A DNA stretch of 64,000 nt from Vandiemenella viatica (GCA_031002005.1 JARYHS010013630.1:237467539-237531538), one strand, 5' to 3'. Positions 12,173 to 25,301 are shown, counted from the first letter of the stretch. Made by a program: numbers and translations. Notes: generated by a model not told the origin, from the letters alone.

Positions 12173-12883
12173 AAGTGTCCGGATTATCATAGAGCATAGG
12201 CTTCTTATCTTATACTTTTTGCGTAAATTCGTTAATAATGACAAAAATAGGTTGGATTGTTGAAATTTTTCTGGCTTAGGTTTTGCGTATTTTATAAATA
12301 AAGCCACCGTTTGAAGTAAGCATTAATTTTTGATTTCTTGTTTTGTTAACAGACAAAAATGGTCATACGCAATATTCAGATAATTGTCCCCATTAATGTT
12401 TGATGGAGATTGACGGCGTCATCGATCACTCATGAATAATCTTCATATTGTTGGAACTCACCTTCAGTTCTTCTCTCTGGAGAAAACGTTTTATGGTCCT
12501 GAGAATCTGCTGTCTACTTCGCACAGTTGTAACGATTTTCGTTTATTTGTGGACAGACTTTCTATGCAATTTTATCAACAACTGTATCAGCCGTTAAGAT
12601 ATAACAGTAACACCCAAAGTATACTGTAGCCCGATTTCTTGAATGGAGACAGCATTCTTATTTTTACACGTTTTTACTAAAATCTGTAGCGTTTATTTAA
12701 TTTTTATAATTCATATTGCCAATGATTATAGACGGCAGAAATTTTTTCTCTCTACTAGCGTATAATTCATTCTCCTTTATTTCTTGCAAAGTCAGGTATT
12801 GAAGAACAACTCATTTTCAGTTACAAATCACAATCCGTATACTACTGTCGTGTGTCTAAATCTTATATCTCGTAAATAAACAC
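12173..12883. other. AT-rich stretch, nothing recognised
   Basis: No feature could be supported on either strand. Confidence 0.5.
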
Positions 12884-13118
12884 CGAACGTGGTGGGTGAA
12901 CGGTTAACGTTCTGGCCTCGCATTCGGGAGGACGCGGTTTCGGGCATCCAGGTTTGGGTTTTCCATGGTTTCCCCAAATCACTCCAGGTGAATGCCGGAA
13001 TGCTTCCTTCAAAAAGGCCATGGCCCAATTCATTCCCGTTCCTTGTACCCAGTGCCATTCCGCCTCTAATGACCTTAGCGGTCGACGAGGCGTAAAGCAA
13101 TAATAAAAAAAGAAAGAC
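12884..13118 (+). repeat. SINE family A, near full length, B box deleted
   Basis: Forward copy: GTGGTGGGTGAACGGTTAAC, GGCCTCGCATTCGGGAGG, the body CCATGGTTTCCCCAAATC, the 3' part GCCTCTAATGACC, then GGTCGACGAGGCGTAAAGC with an AATAATAAAAAAAG tail. About 12 bases spanning the B box are missing after GGACGCGGTTTCG, as in the copy at 11019-11248. Confidence 0.9.
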
Positions 13119-13489
13119 GATAAAAACTTTTATTCTTTACCAGTTTGTGGTTTCTACAATCAGTTATTAATCTTTCACTAAACTATTATAAATAATAAGT
13201 TTTCTGGACTTCGGGTGACGTAGTATTCTCAAGCCGCAGAGCTAGTTTTTAAGATGGGCTATAGCGTAATCTTACAAGCGTGTGATGTAAATGTGTACCT
13301 GGGCATTATAGGTTCATTTAATCATTCAGCGTGTAGTTTTTAGTTAGTTTTCCACACAGTTTCAACGGAATGAGAAAGTCTTTCCGCTTCTCATATACAC
13401 GTTTTACGATTCATGGCTACCTCCAGTAACTGCTTTAGCATGTCACGCTATAAAACAGGAATCATGCATATGGCTACAAAAGGTATCCT

Positions 13490-13760
13490 GCAACAACATT
13501 CAGCCAAAATCTGAAGGAAAGCAAGTATTAACTTCCTCTGCTCCCTGCTGAAATCTAAGCTTGGGTCGGTTACCACCAGACGGGGCAGTACGTGCGTACA
13601 GCCACAGGTTGTAATTGATTACATCTGGCCCCCGGAGCCAACTCTGTCGCCCGCTGCTGCTGGACTTTATTAAAAATTCCTGCCCCACGGTATGTTGCCA
13701 CACTAGCTCCCTCACCACCCTGCTGTTTCCTACCTGTTTTCCTGCACTGGTGTCTTAGTT
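13490..13760. other. GC-richer island with a homeodomain-type palindrome
   Basis: Contains TAATTGATTA at 13612-13621, a TAAT-N2-ATTA palindrome of the kind bound by paired-class homeodomain dimers, in a GC-richer setting (GGCCCCCGGAGCC at 13627). Frames of 72 and 64 codons run on the minus strand without recognisable domains. Candidate enhancer by inference only. Confidence 0.3.
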
Positions 13761-13837
13761 GCATATAATATCTTATGTTAATTTACCACTACATTATTCA
13801 CGTTCAGTAAGGCCTTTCTTCCTCGTATTTGATAACC

Positions 13838-13854
13838 AAAAAAAAAAAAAAAAA
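13838..13854. repeat. Poly(A) tract, 17 bp
   Basis: Uninterrupted A run without an identifiable retroelement body next to it. Confidence 0.9.
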
Positions 13855-16050
13855 GACAATACAGAGTCCCTATCATAAAATGCCACTTTATTACAAAATA
13901 TTCATAATTTCAAGCAGCTTCTCATTATTTTAAACAATTAAAAAGTTTACAAATATCACATAATTATAAATATTATTGTGTTAAGATTCCAGATGCTGAT
14001 TTAGTTGCTGGAAACTGGAATCTTGAAATATTAACTACATCGTCCCAAGCACTTAATTATCACCCAGGGTAAAATCAAATATCAATATATACTCTTCACA
14101 CGTCTTGCAGAACACGTTTCTTACGGAGAAATTAGGTTTTCCACCCTCATTCTTTTCTGTCCCACGCTGTGACAAACAATAGCAGCCATCTCTCCAGTTT
14201 AGTTGGATCACATAAAGAAAGGAAAGAATAAATTATTAACTGTCAATTGTTTTCTTCTAGTTCCGTATATCTCAAATGATCGGGAGCATTAATTTTTCAT
14301 TTGTTACGTTTTTTTAAACAAAGGAGGTACGGGAAGGCTGTGGAAACGTTTGTGAATGTCCTCTGTATGCAAGGTGATGTTATTCAAAGGATAGAATCGA
14401 CCCAGCAGACTGCGGAGTTGATCATCGGTCAAGCTTTACCCAGAATAAACAACGGATGTTGGCTGTCTACCGGGCAGCTAACACACTCCCATGGGCGGTG
14501 CCCCGATAATCATCAAACGAAGATGTTGACCCAAAATTAGTAAGGCTACTGGTTTCGCTTTTCCAGTCTTGATTATGGCACAGTCCACCATTAAACTTGT
14601 AAAAATAATTACTAATCGAATCAAAAGAAAATGTCTCTACGCTCCATATAAATAATTTAATTTACAGCACCTAAATTAGACCTTATTTGCCCACCAATAA
14701 ATATGGCTCCCATAAACTGGTTTAACTTACAGTAGAAAAACATCTTCCTTTGTGATCGGTATTATTATTATAAGCCAAGGTCATCCATTTTGTGGATTAT
14801 GAAGTTCTCCTTTTGGTAGAATAGGTTTATTCTTTAAAAAAGTAATGTTAGCGTGCTATCCTTCAAACCAAAAAACTTCGGTTTCGTTTTGTACGTCTCT
14901 ATGAAAGCAGTGTAACAGATTCAACATTCCATACAGACAATGCTACTTCGTTTTTCGCTGTTTATTTGGCGCTACTATCAGAACAGTTCATAATTTGAAA
15001 ACTCAATAAGAAACAGGCAATCCCCTATAGCTTACAAAGTATTTCGAAAGTCTGTGTTTCAAGATTGTTGCTATCAAAAAAACAACATATCAAGAAGGTA
15101 GATTTTGTTCTGATCTTTTTCCATCCATCTTTTATCATTTGACTGATAATATAACAGAAATTTAAATCTGAATTCTTCATCACTTATATTAAGAGTGAAA
15201 ACGTGTGTCACCAAGATTTACAGACCAGCTTAACGGTATCAAGATTCTTGTGAACCATTCACTATGTCATCGCTGGAATTTCCACATGATTTTGTTGTTT
15301 CCTTTAAAGTCGTTACCGTCATTTATGTAGATCAACATATGGTTTGAAAGGAAAAATGTACAAAAGTGGTATGCTTTTATTGGTCTGTTTGTATGTGGAA
15401 ATAAATAGTGACTTTGATATTTTCAGTTTCACCGTCGGACAAATTCTCGTTTATTCTTTAAGTTTTAATTAAAAAATAAATGCAGTATTACAACAACATT
15501 CTGCTACCATTAAAATTATTCGTTTGTTTTGTTACAGGTACGTATGCCGCACGCCTGTTCGTTCAGTTTGCAGCAGCAAATGTATCACAGTTGTGAGTAA
15601 ACTATTCATGACGTTAACGTTTTTAATAATGGAATCACGGCTACCAATTTCAGTAATTACTTCCTTAAGGCAACAAGCCTAAAACCCAACTGAGCCATGT
15701 AAGAGCCATAACTGAGTAATGACAGTCATTCACATTTATGTTTTATGTTAAACATTTAAAATTTATTAGTTCGTAAATTTGATTTAGTCCGGAATAAGAA
15801 CAGAAAAAGAAGCAGCAGATAAGTAACAGATCTTAGAACACGTGAAGAATTTATTACGTTATCAGTTCATGAGACAGTAAATTATTCCCTCGCCCTTAAT
15901 GAAAATGTGACTGAATTATCCCGCCGATTAGTATTAGTACGTAAAACTTAGACTCAATTTTCTTTGTCAGATTGTTTTAAAGGCAAAAACTCAAAAACAA
16001 AAACTTTTCAAAAGCAAACCTAAAATTCGGCTTGTGGTTTTTTTGTGTCA
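13855..16050. other. AT-rich stretch, nothing recognised
   Basis: No feature could be supported. The 79-codon frame at 14301-14540 has no recognisable domain. Confidence 0.5.
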
Positions 16051-16505
16051 TCAGTTTCTAGACTTATTTGATGCAGTGTCGCATCTCTTTCTATCTTGCG
16101 CTAAGTTCTTGATCTCAACATACCCCTTACAATCGACTTCCTCAATTTTCTGCTTCATATACTGTACTCTTTTTCTACCTCTACATTTCTTATCTTTGTT
16201 TCCTCCACTAACAAATAAACCTATCTCACACGTCTTACGATGTGAACCACCATGCTGTCCATTCTTTCTGTAAGACTCTTCCACAAACTTCTTTCCTCAA
16301 CCATCATTTTCAAAACACGTTCACTTCGTACTTTATCTGTGTACTTAATTTTCAGCATCCTTCTACAGCACCACATGTCAAATGTTTCAGTTTTTCCTCT
16401 TTTGATATTCCTAAAGACCATGCTTCGCTCCCACAAAGTGTTGTGCTCCGCACACATCGTGTAAAAGGTCTTTCTTGGTCCTATATCAATATTTTTCTTT
16501 TTCAA
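16051..16505 (-). pseudogene. Non-LTR retrotransposon ORF2 C-terminal relic
   Basis: The C-terminal end of a non-LTR retrotransposon polyprotein, downstream of the reverse-transcriptase catalytic core. The upper part (16221-16505) encodes FDMWCCRRMLKIKYTDKVR and VEERSLWKSLTERMDSM. These match the conserved 'FEMWCWRRM-KI-WTDKVRNEEVL' region I know from LINEs of the RTE/CR1-like assemblage. The lower part (16051-16284) is in another frame and encodes GRKRVQYMKQ, YVEIKNLAQDRKR and ASNKSR, the usual final residues of the same protein. At least one frameshift lies between 16221 and 16284. The expected YGSETWT block just upstream is scrambled. No 5' part is visible above 16510. A dead 5'-truncated copy, which is usual for LINEs. 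Confidence 0.8.
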
Positions 16506-16790
16506 GAAGGCTCCTGCTAAATTACTAAAATAGACTTACAGCGGTGAAAATATAATCTTTAACCAAATGTCAATATTTCTGTATACTTTTGAATTAGTGG
16601 TTAGTAAAAACCAAAGAACTAATTAGATTTTATTTGAAACATACAAATTCTCTAATTAACCAAATATGGTCGCAAAAATTTCATGGGAAAAATACAGGAG
16701 AAAAAAATTGAACTACCCTGTTGCTTTTTGCTAAAAGAAAATGAAATATTGAAGTGATAACAGAGATATTTCTTGGTTTTAATATCAGCT

Positions 16791-16793
<3 letters not shown>
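16506..16793. other. AT-rich stretch, nothing recognised
   Basis: No feature could be supported. Confidence 0.4.

Positions 16794-16827
<34 letters not shown>
16794..16827. repeat. (AT)n microsatellite
   Basis: About 17 perfect AT dinucleotide repeats. Confidence 0.95.
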
Positions 16828-16829
<2 letters not shown>

Positions 16830-18123
16830 CGCTAGACGCGCAATTGACGACACATTCAGGGCGTGGAGAGGGTCCGTCTCAGTGGTGAAAACATGGGCGC
16901 CCTGCAGAGTCCTCGTTCTGCCTCATCACACAGGCTTGTCGAGTCGGAAACACGTGTCACTGATTGGACAACAGTTCTGTTCCTCATTGCCATTCTGTAT
17001 ACCACAGTTATTCTGTGATTCTTTTTTCTTGTTGTTTAATCTAAAGGAGATTCCACCAGTAAAAAATCTTAGTTGAATTTTTCTGAATATAACCAGGGTA
17101 TAAATAATTATAAAACTAAGAAAACAGGAGAAATGCTGCTGACAGAAAAACGCTCTTACCTTCCGTTGGTTCACTAAATACGCCTTGAAAAAGCAACTCT
17201 GCACATCTAGAATCAGTATTCTCGTCCGTAGCAACGATTCTTCTACCTTTTGATGGAGTAAAATATCTTTCGTTCAAAAACATAGCGATACTTAAAAACA
17301 ATTTAATTTGAAAGTATTGTTCATCAAATTTATTATTAATCAGAATTATTGTACCTTATAAAAATTCCATTCTCATCTTATAACTAAAAATAGTAAAGTT
17401 TTGGCAAGCACTGCTATTTGAAACAGCAGACTTCATTTCAACACTCTAATTCATAACATTACGCCGCATAGCACAAATATGATACATACGTTTATAACCG
17501 CGCCTTTGTATTAACTTCTAATTTGTCATTTGTGAAATAAGATTTGGCAACCAAGATGATAAGTCATGACACAAGAACAATCTTCCTTAACAGAACATCA
17601 CAACATCCCTCCGGTTATCTGTAGAGCACCAACGCTATTACACATGTGTTTTTTAACTGGTTAGAGTAATTACAAATTATTTCTCGAAAGTGTTTGTTAG
17701 CATATAAAGGAGAACGCAAATGAAGCTGAACGAGTTTCCTACCCTTCTAGGTCATTTTCATATTAAAATTCACATGACAACTATCGGCCAATCTTCCGAT
17801 TACACGAAACCATATTTCTGCTTAACGATTCGATGATATTTGTGTCTCAGTGATCGTTAACCATCTTGATACACAAAAAGCACAAGTTCAGACTGTCGGT
17901 CGGTTATAACTGAAAAACACCACGGAAACTGGTGAAACGAAACAATTTAACATCTAGGATTGCTGTATCTAAAGGTCATTTAAAAATGCTTTGGATCCTA
18001 TTCGGCATTTACTTTTCATACACAGTCTACCCCCGAATCGTCTTCTTTACACCGTATATCAGATGATAAACCCTGAATTTTTTGTGGAAGAAAAAAAATC
18101 GTCTTGAGCTATAGAGTTCTGAG
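16828..18123. other. AT-rich stretch, nothing recognised
   Basis: No feature could be supported. The 102-codon minus frame at 16926-17234 shows no recognisable family. Confidence 0.45.
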
Positions 18124-18131
18124 TTTTATAG

Positions 18132-18659
18132 CAGTGTTTCTCGACCTTAGGTACGTGAATATGGGACAGCTGATCCTCAGGCAGAATACTTAAAATTTAA
18201 TTCTAACTGAATTCAAAATATAATAACAAAAATGAAACTAACAAAACTTGTTCAGAGAAAATGGATGCTGTAGGTACTCATTCTGTTTACGGCTATAAGC
18301 GAATGTAAGTTATAAGCTAAAAGCCATAAATATTTCAACGACTGGCACAAATCTGGCATTTGCAGGAGAAGATATGGCTGCGTTGTTACTATAATAGTCC
18401 ATTCACTAAATAAGTTTCAAGTCCGAATCACAAAGAGTGGCATTCTCTTGAGGATTAAGTTAACGGCCGTTTTATGAAAACCTTATTAATGATGTAGGTC
18501 TTAAGGGATCAGAGTTCGTATAATAACTATCGGCAGAGTTCCTTAATAATTTACAAGTAGATAAAAAGGGTCCATATATGTTATTGGTCCGTAGAATCAT
18601 TTTTATTTTCATTTTATACATTTTATGGTGCCCGCTTTGAAAAAAGTTGAGTAACACTG
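18132..18659. mobile_element. hAT-like non-autonomous DNA transposon
   Basis: The left end CAGTGTTTCTCGACCTT (18132) and the inverse of the right end, CAGTGTTACTCAACTTT (ending 18659), form imperfect terminal inverted repeats. The CAGTG-start ends with a TTCTCAACCTT-type sequence are typical of hAT elements. Flanks TTTTATAG (18124-18131) and GTTTATAT (18660-18667) agree at six of eight positions, as expected for a decayed 8-bp hAT duplication. At 528 bp it has no transposase frame and must have moved in trans. Superfamily assignment is by end sequence and duplication length only. Confidence 0.7.
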
Positions 18660-18667
18660 GTTTATAT

Positions 18668-20329
18668 TATTAATCGCAATTCTGATATTCTTCTCAAATA
18701 TTTTCCTCCTAATAACACATTTGTGCTGGTGACTCATATGCTTGCTGGTATTGATTTCGTACGCAGACGGATATAAAGGACTGCATTTTGGTAGAAAATA
18801 ACAGAAAACTGTATTAGAAACTACTTTTCTATCTCCCACAATACTAATACAAGAAAGAACATTGAAAGGAAAGAATGGAAACAGCTGCTACGCTACGTGG
18901 AGTATGTACTTAGCAAATGTAAGCAGTAAGATCCATTGAGAGAATTGTAGCAGCTAAGACTGCTGTAAAACTTAGTATTTTTCCTATAATTGTTCATTGA
19001 GTGTCATATTTCAAGAATCATTCAACGTGGAAAGAGGGTAACCACTATAGAGGTTATCGATTGTTAGAAATTCTACTAAAATTGTTCAATCTAATCTGAA
19101 TGACGTAGGTAGTAGAATTTCAACTGCAACGAATAACAGCACAAAATATTTCGTAGAGATGAAACGTTAAGTCAAGTAGCGATTTATCGAAACTGCGTGG
19201 ACCAGCCCATGCATGTTTGAGGAGACTCTTGACTGTGGACCAGCTGAGGGATGCAATATTGACGAACCACCCAGTCCACCACTTGCCAGAGCAAAGCACG
19301 ACACAGCAATCTGTAGCTTCCGTTTTGGGCCATAGAAACCAAAAGTCAGCAGGTGTTTACAGTTAACTTCTGGGTGATTCAGAGCAGAGAGAATCCTGAG
19401 ACGAAAATTATCCATTTTATTTCGGCACTATGTACTTGTACTTTATAGACTGCAAGAAGTGCTCACCCGGGTAAGACGAAGTGTAATCAATACCTTGTAA
19501 TTGATGCCCACATTAAAAAACTGAAAAACCACAACTCAACTCAGTGTTTGGAGTGGTCACTAGAAGCAGATTAAATACTTTACAGTTACTGGAGCTTTGC
19601 GCGCCTCACCAGAATTGTTATTTATAATGATGCAAACATTACATAATACCTTCAAGATCCTTAATGTATCAAAATCTGAAAAAATGTTGAGGTACACAAA
19701 ATTGCGAATTTATTTCATTTTCTGCCGCAAAAATCAAAACTAATTATGTTAAAAAAAATAATTCTGATACTGAAGGAATAAATATATCACAAAATTTGTT
19801 CCCATAGAATCTAAGTACTTTTTCAAAAAATAAGAGGCCATAAGAAAAAAAACTAGGGCACAGATAACTTCAGACAAAACAAAAAAAAACAGTTTAAAGC
19901 ATCTCTCGGAATCCTGTGTCGATCACAATCAATATATCGTTTTTCATGATTTCTCAAAATCGGTCAACATAAATTCCCGCATGGTTCTTACGAAGAACCT
20001 TCCAGTCCCTTATTCAATGGTGTACTGACCTCAAAGTCAATAAGCAAGAAGATCATCTAAAAGCAGTTCTAATCCTGTAAAGTAAATTGGATTTTTTTTT
20101 TCAATAAAATGTGTATAAATGTGTTGAACATCAGAATTGCATTTCTAATTAAACTAACCTTTAAAAACAATCAGAGTAAACAGATTTTATCTGTTTCCTA
20201 CATACTTATAATTTTAAGATGGCAGCGTGTACTGGGGTTCCTATCATAGATTTTAAAATGCGAAATGTTATATTTTGAGCCAGATTTATCCAAACGGGTT
20301 ACTGAAATCGGAGCGAAATGCCAATAAAT
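18668..20329. other. AT-rich stretch, nothing recognised
   Basis: No feature could be supported. 19165-19415 is slightly GC-richer and gives an 82-codon minus frame without a recognisable domain. Confidence 0.45.
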
Positions 20330-20520
20330 TGAGTTCTTTTTCTCGTCGCGCCTTGCCCATCCCTCATCGTGGGCCCGGGCCAGCAATTTGACTGCCGCCC
20401 TCACTGCCTTGTGCCGATAACTCCACCGCAGGAAGGAAATTAACGAGAATTTCACATCGCGCGTAGCCAGAGGCAACGTGAATAATGCGTCGCGCAGCCT
20501 GTACGACATTTATTTTTCAC
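20330..20520. other. GC-rich island, candidate conserved non-coding element
   Basis: GC-rich (GTGGGCCCGGGCCAGC near 20370) with no repeat resemblance, ending abruptly in AT-rich DNA. A 103-codon minus frame (20198-20509) crosses it without a recognisable domain. Nature unknown. Confidence 0.3.
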
Positions 20521-22390
20521 GAGTCTAACTCGATAAAACGGACATTTTTCAATAACTGAGAGAAACGGACGGTGCAGCAAAGTTTTTTATAAAAAAACTG
20601 CAGTTAAAAATTTACCTGCTACAAACGAAAGTTGGCCCATAAGCAGATTTGTCCAGTGTGCTAGAAACTGCGGTAAATGCAGAATAATTTGTTGAAATGA
20701 ATTTAAAGTGTGGTTACAGAAAAATTTTCAATGTTTAATATTTAATCAATCACGTATGGCAAAGCGCCATGTTTCCGTGAGTTTGAAAGATTACAGGCAC
20801 CGGATTTCGTTATGCCGAGCGTTAACATTAGCTCATATTTAAGAGCAAACAAAGAAATATTGTTACATATAATTTAATGTCGTTTCTTCTGGAAATTTTT
20901 AAGCTGTATCCTTGGTTCTATCACTTTCTTTTTCTTTTGTACAGCAATTACAAGCAGAAAATTAAAGGAAGAATTACAGAAACGACGAATGTCAAGAAAT
21001 AGCCAATTTTGGTTTTTCGTTCTTCCTTTCTTTCATTTTGTTACTAACCTGTTGCTACGATGAAAGTTTTTCTGTGTTTTTGTATTTGATATAATAAACA
21101 AATACGCATTATCTTTCAACATTATCCGTAGGTTGTAGCAGATATACTACAAACGTACCAATAAATCTTCACTCCTACCAATAAACATTCTATTGTTGCT
21201 AAACTAACGAAAAAAAAAAAAATGTTAGATTAATTTTAAATACAGCCCTCGCATATTTTTACTCATATACCCAACATAGACAAGTGATTTTACTTCACAC
21301 AAAGAAATATTTTTCTACCTCACATTAAAATTGACATTCAAAGCTAATCGCACATAGATTTTACAGAGAGATGGAAAAATGTCGGTTCATACAGCTCGAA
21401 AATAGAACTATATTCATATTTACTTTTAATATTTGCTTCTGTGGGTGTTCATCATATTAAATTACAGTCCAATGTCATAATTAACATCAACGATGAGTAA
21501 CAGTACGCTTTTTTTATTTAAATTACTACGTTACAATCCCTAAATTAAACTAAAAATTAAAACTTTAATCACGATCATTTAAAGTTCTTTGCATGGGAAT
21601 TTAAAACAGGTTTCTAGTTTAGCATAAAATTTATCACACGATATCAGCATTCAGTTGAACATTGAATAGATCTTAAAACGTAAATCATGAGATAGGATTG
21701 GCGAGATCTGTAAATTAATAAAGATCACTTCAGTTTTCTCTTTATTTTTTTCTAGGCTGAAATTAAACTTCTACAGTAATCTTTAACCCTTGTGTGACTG
21801 ATTTCGTGATATGTCAGCTATTTAGTACCAACAAAAATGACCTTAGTCAAGAATCTTAAAGAAATAACTCTCTTATAGGTACAGAGGTTTTAAAATTAAA
21901 TCAGTTCGAATCATCATAATTAACATTAAATTTTGTGTAAATTTGGAAATTATGATAGAAAAATGCTAATAAAAATTCATTTTAAAAGAGCAAATCTTAA
22001 GCCAGGAAGAAAGTGGTTTCAAGTTAAAGGTAGTGAAGTGTTGAGAGCCATACTATGCAATTATATAATTTTCGAACAAGTCTATATTTCGGGTTATAGT
22101 AATGACGTGCGTCTCTGTATTAACACATTCGTGAGAGAGGGAGAAACAGTGCATACAGTTTATTATTTGGTGTATGTTAGGTCTCAGAAAAAGTAACAGT
22201 GAAAGAACCGTATGCAATTAGATAGCTTAAGTAAATTCTACTACTTCTTCGAAACTGATTACATGTTTTGAGATTAGAGGATTTGTTAAGCAGTGAGCTC
22301 TGTGTGCAGTACCCTCCTCGGAACACTTAACCCCAACTGTATTAAACATTTATTTCTAAATCCATGATCTTTAGCATCATGCAAAAATTT
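20521..22390. other. AT-rich stretch, nothing recognised
   Basis: No feature could be supported on either strand. Confidence 0.5.
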
Positions 22391-22394
22391 TGCT

Positions 22395-22625
22395 TTCGTG
22401 ACACGTTTGGGAGCCTCCTGCAAGCATGTACAGCTGGGTAATGCCACCAGCAGCGCGCGTGTCGCTGAGTTGCCTGCTCGCCAGGGGCTAACACAGTCGC
22501 GTCAGCATAGTAGCCGGACTCCCCCGCTAACCAACGCTCCCCTCCATCCCCACGGACATGACAGCACCCTCCAGATGTCAATCTACCCACCAACCCTAAC
22601 ACCAGTCCGACATGATACGTGATGA
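22395..22625. other. GC-rich island of unknown nature
   Basis: GC-rich segment (AGCAGCGCGCGTGTCGC at 22451). Frames run across it on both strands (22342-22698 minus, 118 codons; 22398-22622 plus, 74 codons), a sign of stop-codon scarcity rather than coding. No domain recognised. Confidence 0.3.
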
Positions 22626-23860
22626 TTAAATTAATTAAACAAATGATGTGTCCCTGCAAGGGTGGATGGAGCCACATAGTCACTCCGTGCTCGGACAAAT
22701 GTATTTTCGAATGTTAATCTAAGGGATCAAGGTATCGATTGGAGGGACACGGGTCTGTTCCTTTTATAACACCAAAATGGTTTCGGATTTGTATTTTCTA
22801 GCACTATTTGCTACTAAAATCGAAACTAAAGAAATGTCTGAATAAATTAAATTGTAATGCCATTTCAAAGATAGTATTTCTAGTATCTATAACGACTGTC
22901 TAGAATACATTTCTAAAAATAGATATTTATATGACATATGGAAACCATCAACTAGAAGCTCCGTTCTTTGCGCTTCTGTCTCTCTTTACCAAAAAAATAA
23001 GAACCAATACTAACACGTCTTTAGTTAGTTGAAAATTATATTAAATTTCTAAGAATGAATATATTTTTGAAGTTGATCTGAACATCCATACTAACACCGG
23101 AAGTAAAAGGAGAACTATGATGTTCGTTATGTCAGTAAAAATATTTCACTTTGACTGCAGATTCTGACAAGATACTTATACATGAGAAGTCCTATAATTG
23201 CAGAACTTTTAATTTCTAATGTTTTCTTGTTTAATAATTTGAGGTGATTTCTTTTGCTGTTCCTATCTTAGTATTATTAACACGAAAGACTGTTGGAAAC
23301 AATAAAAGAGAGAAGATTTACTTGTTTGATATATTGGTTTATACAACATTCATTGCACTCGATTTATTAATCCAGTGTTATCCTATGGTCGTAAGTAATA
23401 TATATTGATTTACTTGTTGATAATTTCGTGTACAAAATTACAGTCGTTCCCATGCGTTCAGTCAGGACCTAATACAACTATATCCTACCGGTTTACGGGG
23501 AAAAAATGCGAACTTAAAACCTAGAGAGAAAACATTCGAAACTGGACTATAAATTTTAAGCACGTTTGTAAATCAAGGTCATAACGAAAGCCAATAGTTT
23601 GTACAAACGTTGAATTTTTTCTGTTACTTCGATGATGTATTACGAATCAAAAACAATTTTCGGGCAGACTGAAAATCAAAATAATAATTTAGATATAAAA
23701 TTTGATCCGACATGATAAAGAGAAAACAACGTACTTCGCTGTTTTTCCTCATTTTCAACACGATAGCATATCACCATTTCTTACGATTCGACATTGTAAC
23801 ATACGTTTTATCTGAAGTTGCTGTAAAGCTATAATCCTCTTTGTTTCGCCTCTCTTCTTA
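22626..23860. other. AT-rich stretch, nothing recognised
   Basis: No feature could be supported on either strand. Confidence 0.5.
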
Positions 23861-23869
23861 TTCCGCCCA

Positions 23870-24185
23870 CGTAAACAAGTGCCTCAAGGGGCCGATACAA
23901 GCAGTTCTGACCAACCTATCTCCCAGTTTCTCACACACACACTCGCAAGTTGGCGCTCACAGGCAGGAACATCTGCCGAAACACGCTTCTCTGAAAAACG
24001 CGCAGATGGCGGAAGAAAACCGCTCTGTGTTTTGCGGAAGGGCTGCAGCTCCACTGAGCAGATAAAGCAAAACCGAGTGGCCGTGTGTCCGTGACAGGTG
24101 GAATGGAGGAGCCGCCTGTCTCAACTGACGTCACGCTCTCCTCCACTCACATCCTCCTCAGCTCAATCCTTTGGCGCAAAAAAAG
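23870..24185. promoter_or_regulatory. GC-richer island with a CRE palindrome
   Basis: Includes a perfect TGACGTCA (24126-24133), the consensus palindrome for CREB/ATF bZIP dimers, and a short CA run near 23934. Three 71-74 codon frames overlap on both strands without recognisable domains. An 8-bp palindrome occurs by chance at low frequency in this much DNA, so a regulatory role is tentative. Confidence 0.25.
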
Positions 24186-25043
24186 CTGACAGAAAGCTTT
24201 CTTAGTGCCATGTTGACTAATTAACGGAGGATTATTTTTATCATCACAGATAAATTAATGAGATTTACACAAAAATGCTATGCACTTAATACGTTATTAA
24301 TTAGATACCATTGGTTTAAAAAATACGAAGCTCTTAGTGTATCTAACCTGTAGTAAGATTACATTTATTATTTTCGTTCCAAAAATTACGTTGAATTATA
24401 TATACTATCCACCGATTCATGCTCTTCAGTTCACAGTGAATAAAATCGGTATTCCGCCGAATTCCTCTTTATATGTGACTTTTTAAATACTTTTCAATTA
24501 ATTTTTAAATCTTTCAAGAAATTACATCACAACAATCTCTTACTTTGTTATATACAGTCTTCCTTGAACGTTGTAAGTCTCTTCCAGATATCTTTAATGG
24601 TTCAGGCGCACATCGCACAGAGTATGCTAAAATTGGAAACAGTTGATAATGTTTTACCGATTTCACCGTTATTTAAACAATTTATAGAATTAAAGAATTC
24701 TAAAGCTTATTTCGTTGTCTGAATCACAAAGCGATTACGTTAACAGATTAGCAATTTCTTGGTATAAGCGAATTAACCTATCTAGTCTGTAGAAACACCT
24801 TGGTAGCTTTAACTGGTGGGTAAAAAAAAAATCTAGACGTAATGATGCAATATTAGAAATTTGGGAAGAAGTATCAAAAAGTTTACCCCTTACTTAATGA
24901 GATATAGTTTGATTTTAGGGCAATTTGCGTCGATGTTTTTTGAATCAGAATATCTCTCCTCAAACATAAAATATTTATTACATACGATTATTGACGAATG
25001 ATTTAATGAAGAATGTATTGCACGCATTAGATAACTGTCCCAG
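24186..25043. other. AT-rich stretch, nothing recognised
   Basis: No feature could be supported on either strand. Confidence 0.5.
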
Positions 25044-25055
25044 CAATAACATTAT

Positions 25056-25289
25056 TCCTTGGCTTTACGATTCGTCGACGTCGATGTCTTTTGAGGCGGA
25101 AGTCGGTTGAGAACAACGAACGGTGAGGGTTCGGTCATGGCGTTTTGAAGGAACTATCCCGTAATTCGCCAAGAGTGATTTCGGAATACTATGGAAAACC
25201 GAACTTTGGGTTCCCAGACGGGGATTTCAACCCGTGTCCCCTTTAAATTCCAGGCCCAAGCGTTAATGCTCACCCACCAGGCTTGGTAT
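25056..25289 (-). repeat. SINE family A, full length, with target-site duplication
   Basis: Reverse copy from the 3' end (TTCGTCGACGTCGATGTC) through the body (TCATGGCGTTTTGAAGGAAC) and a B-box-like region (GGGGATTTCAACCC) to the A-box region (GTTAATGCTCACCCACCA). CAATAACATTAT at 25044-25055 and CAATAACAGTAT at 25290-25301 flank it, a 12-bp duplication with one mismatch. Confidence 0.9.
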
Positions 25290-25301
25290 CAATAACAGTA
25301 T

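Noticed and set aside
22342..22698. 118-codon minus-strand open frame
   Set aside because: Stop codons are scarce in the GC-rich island it crosses; an antisense frame is open as well.
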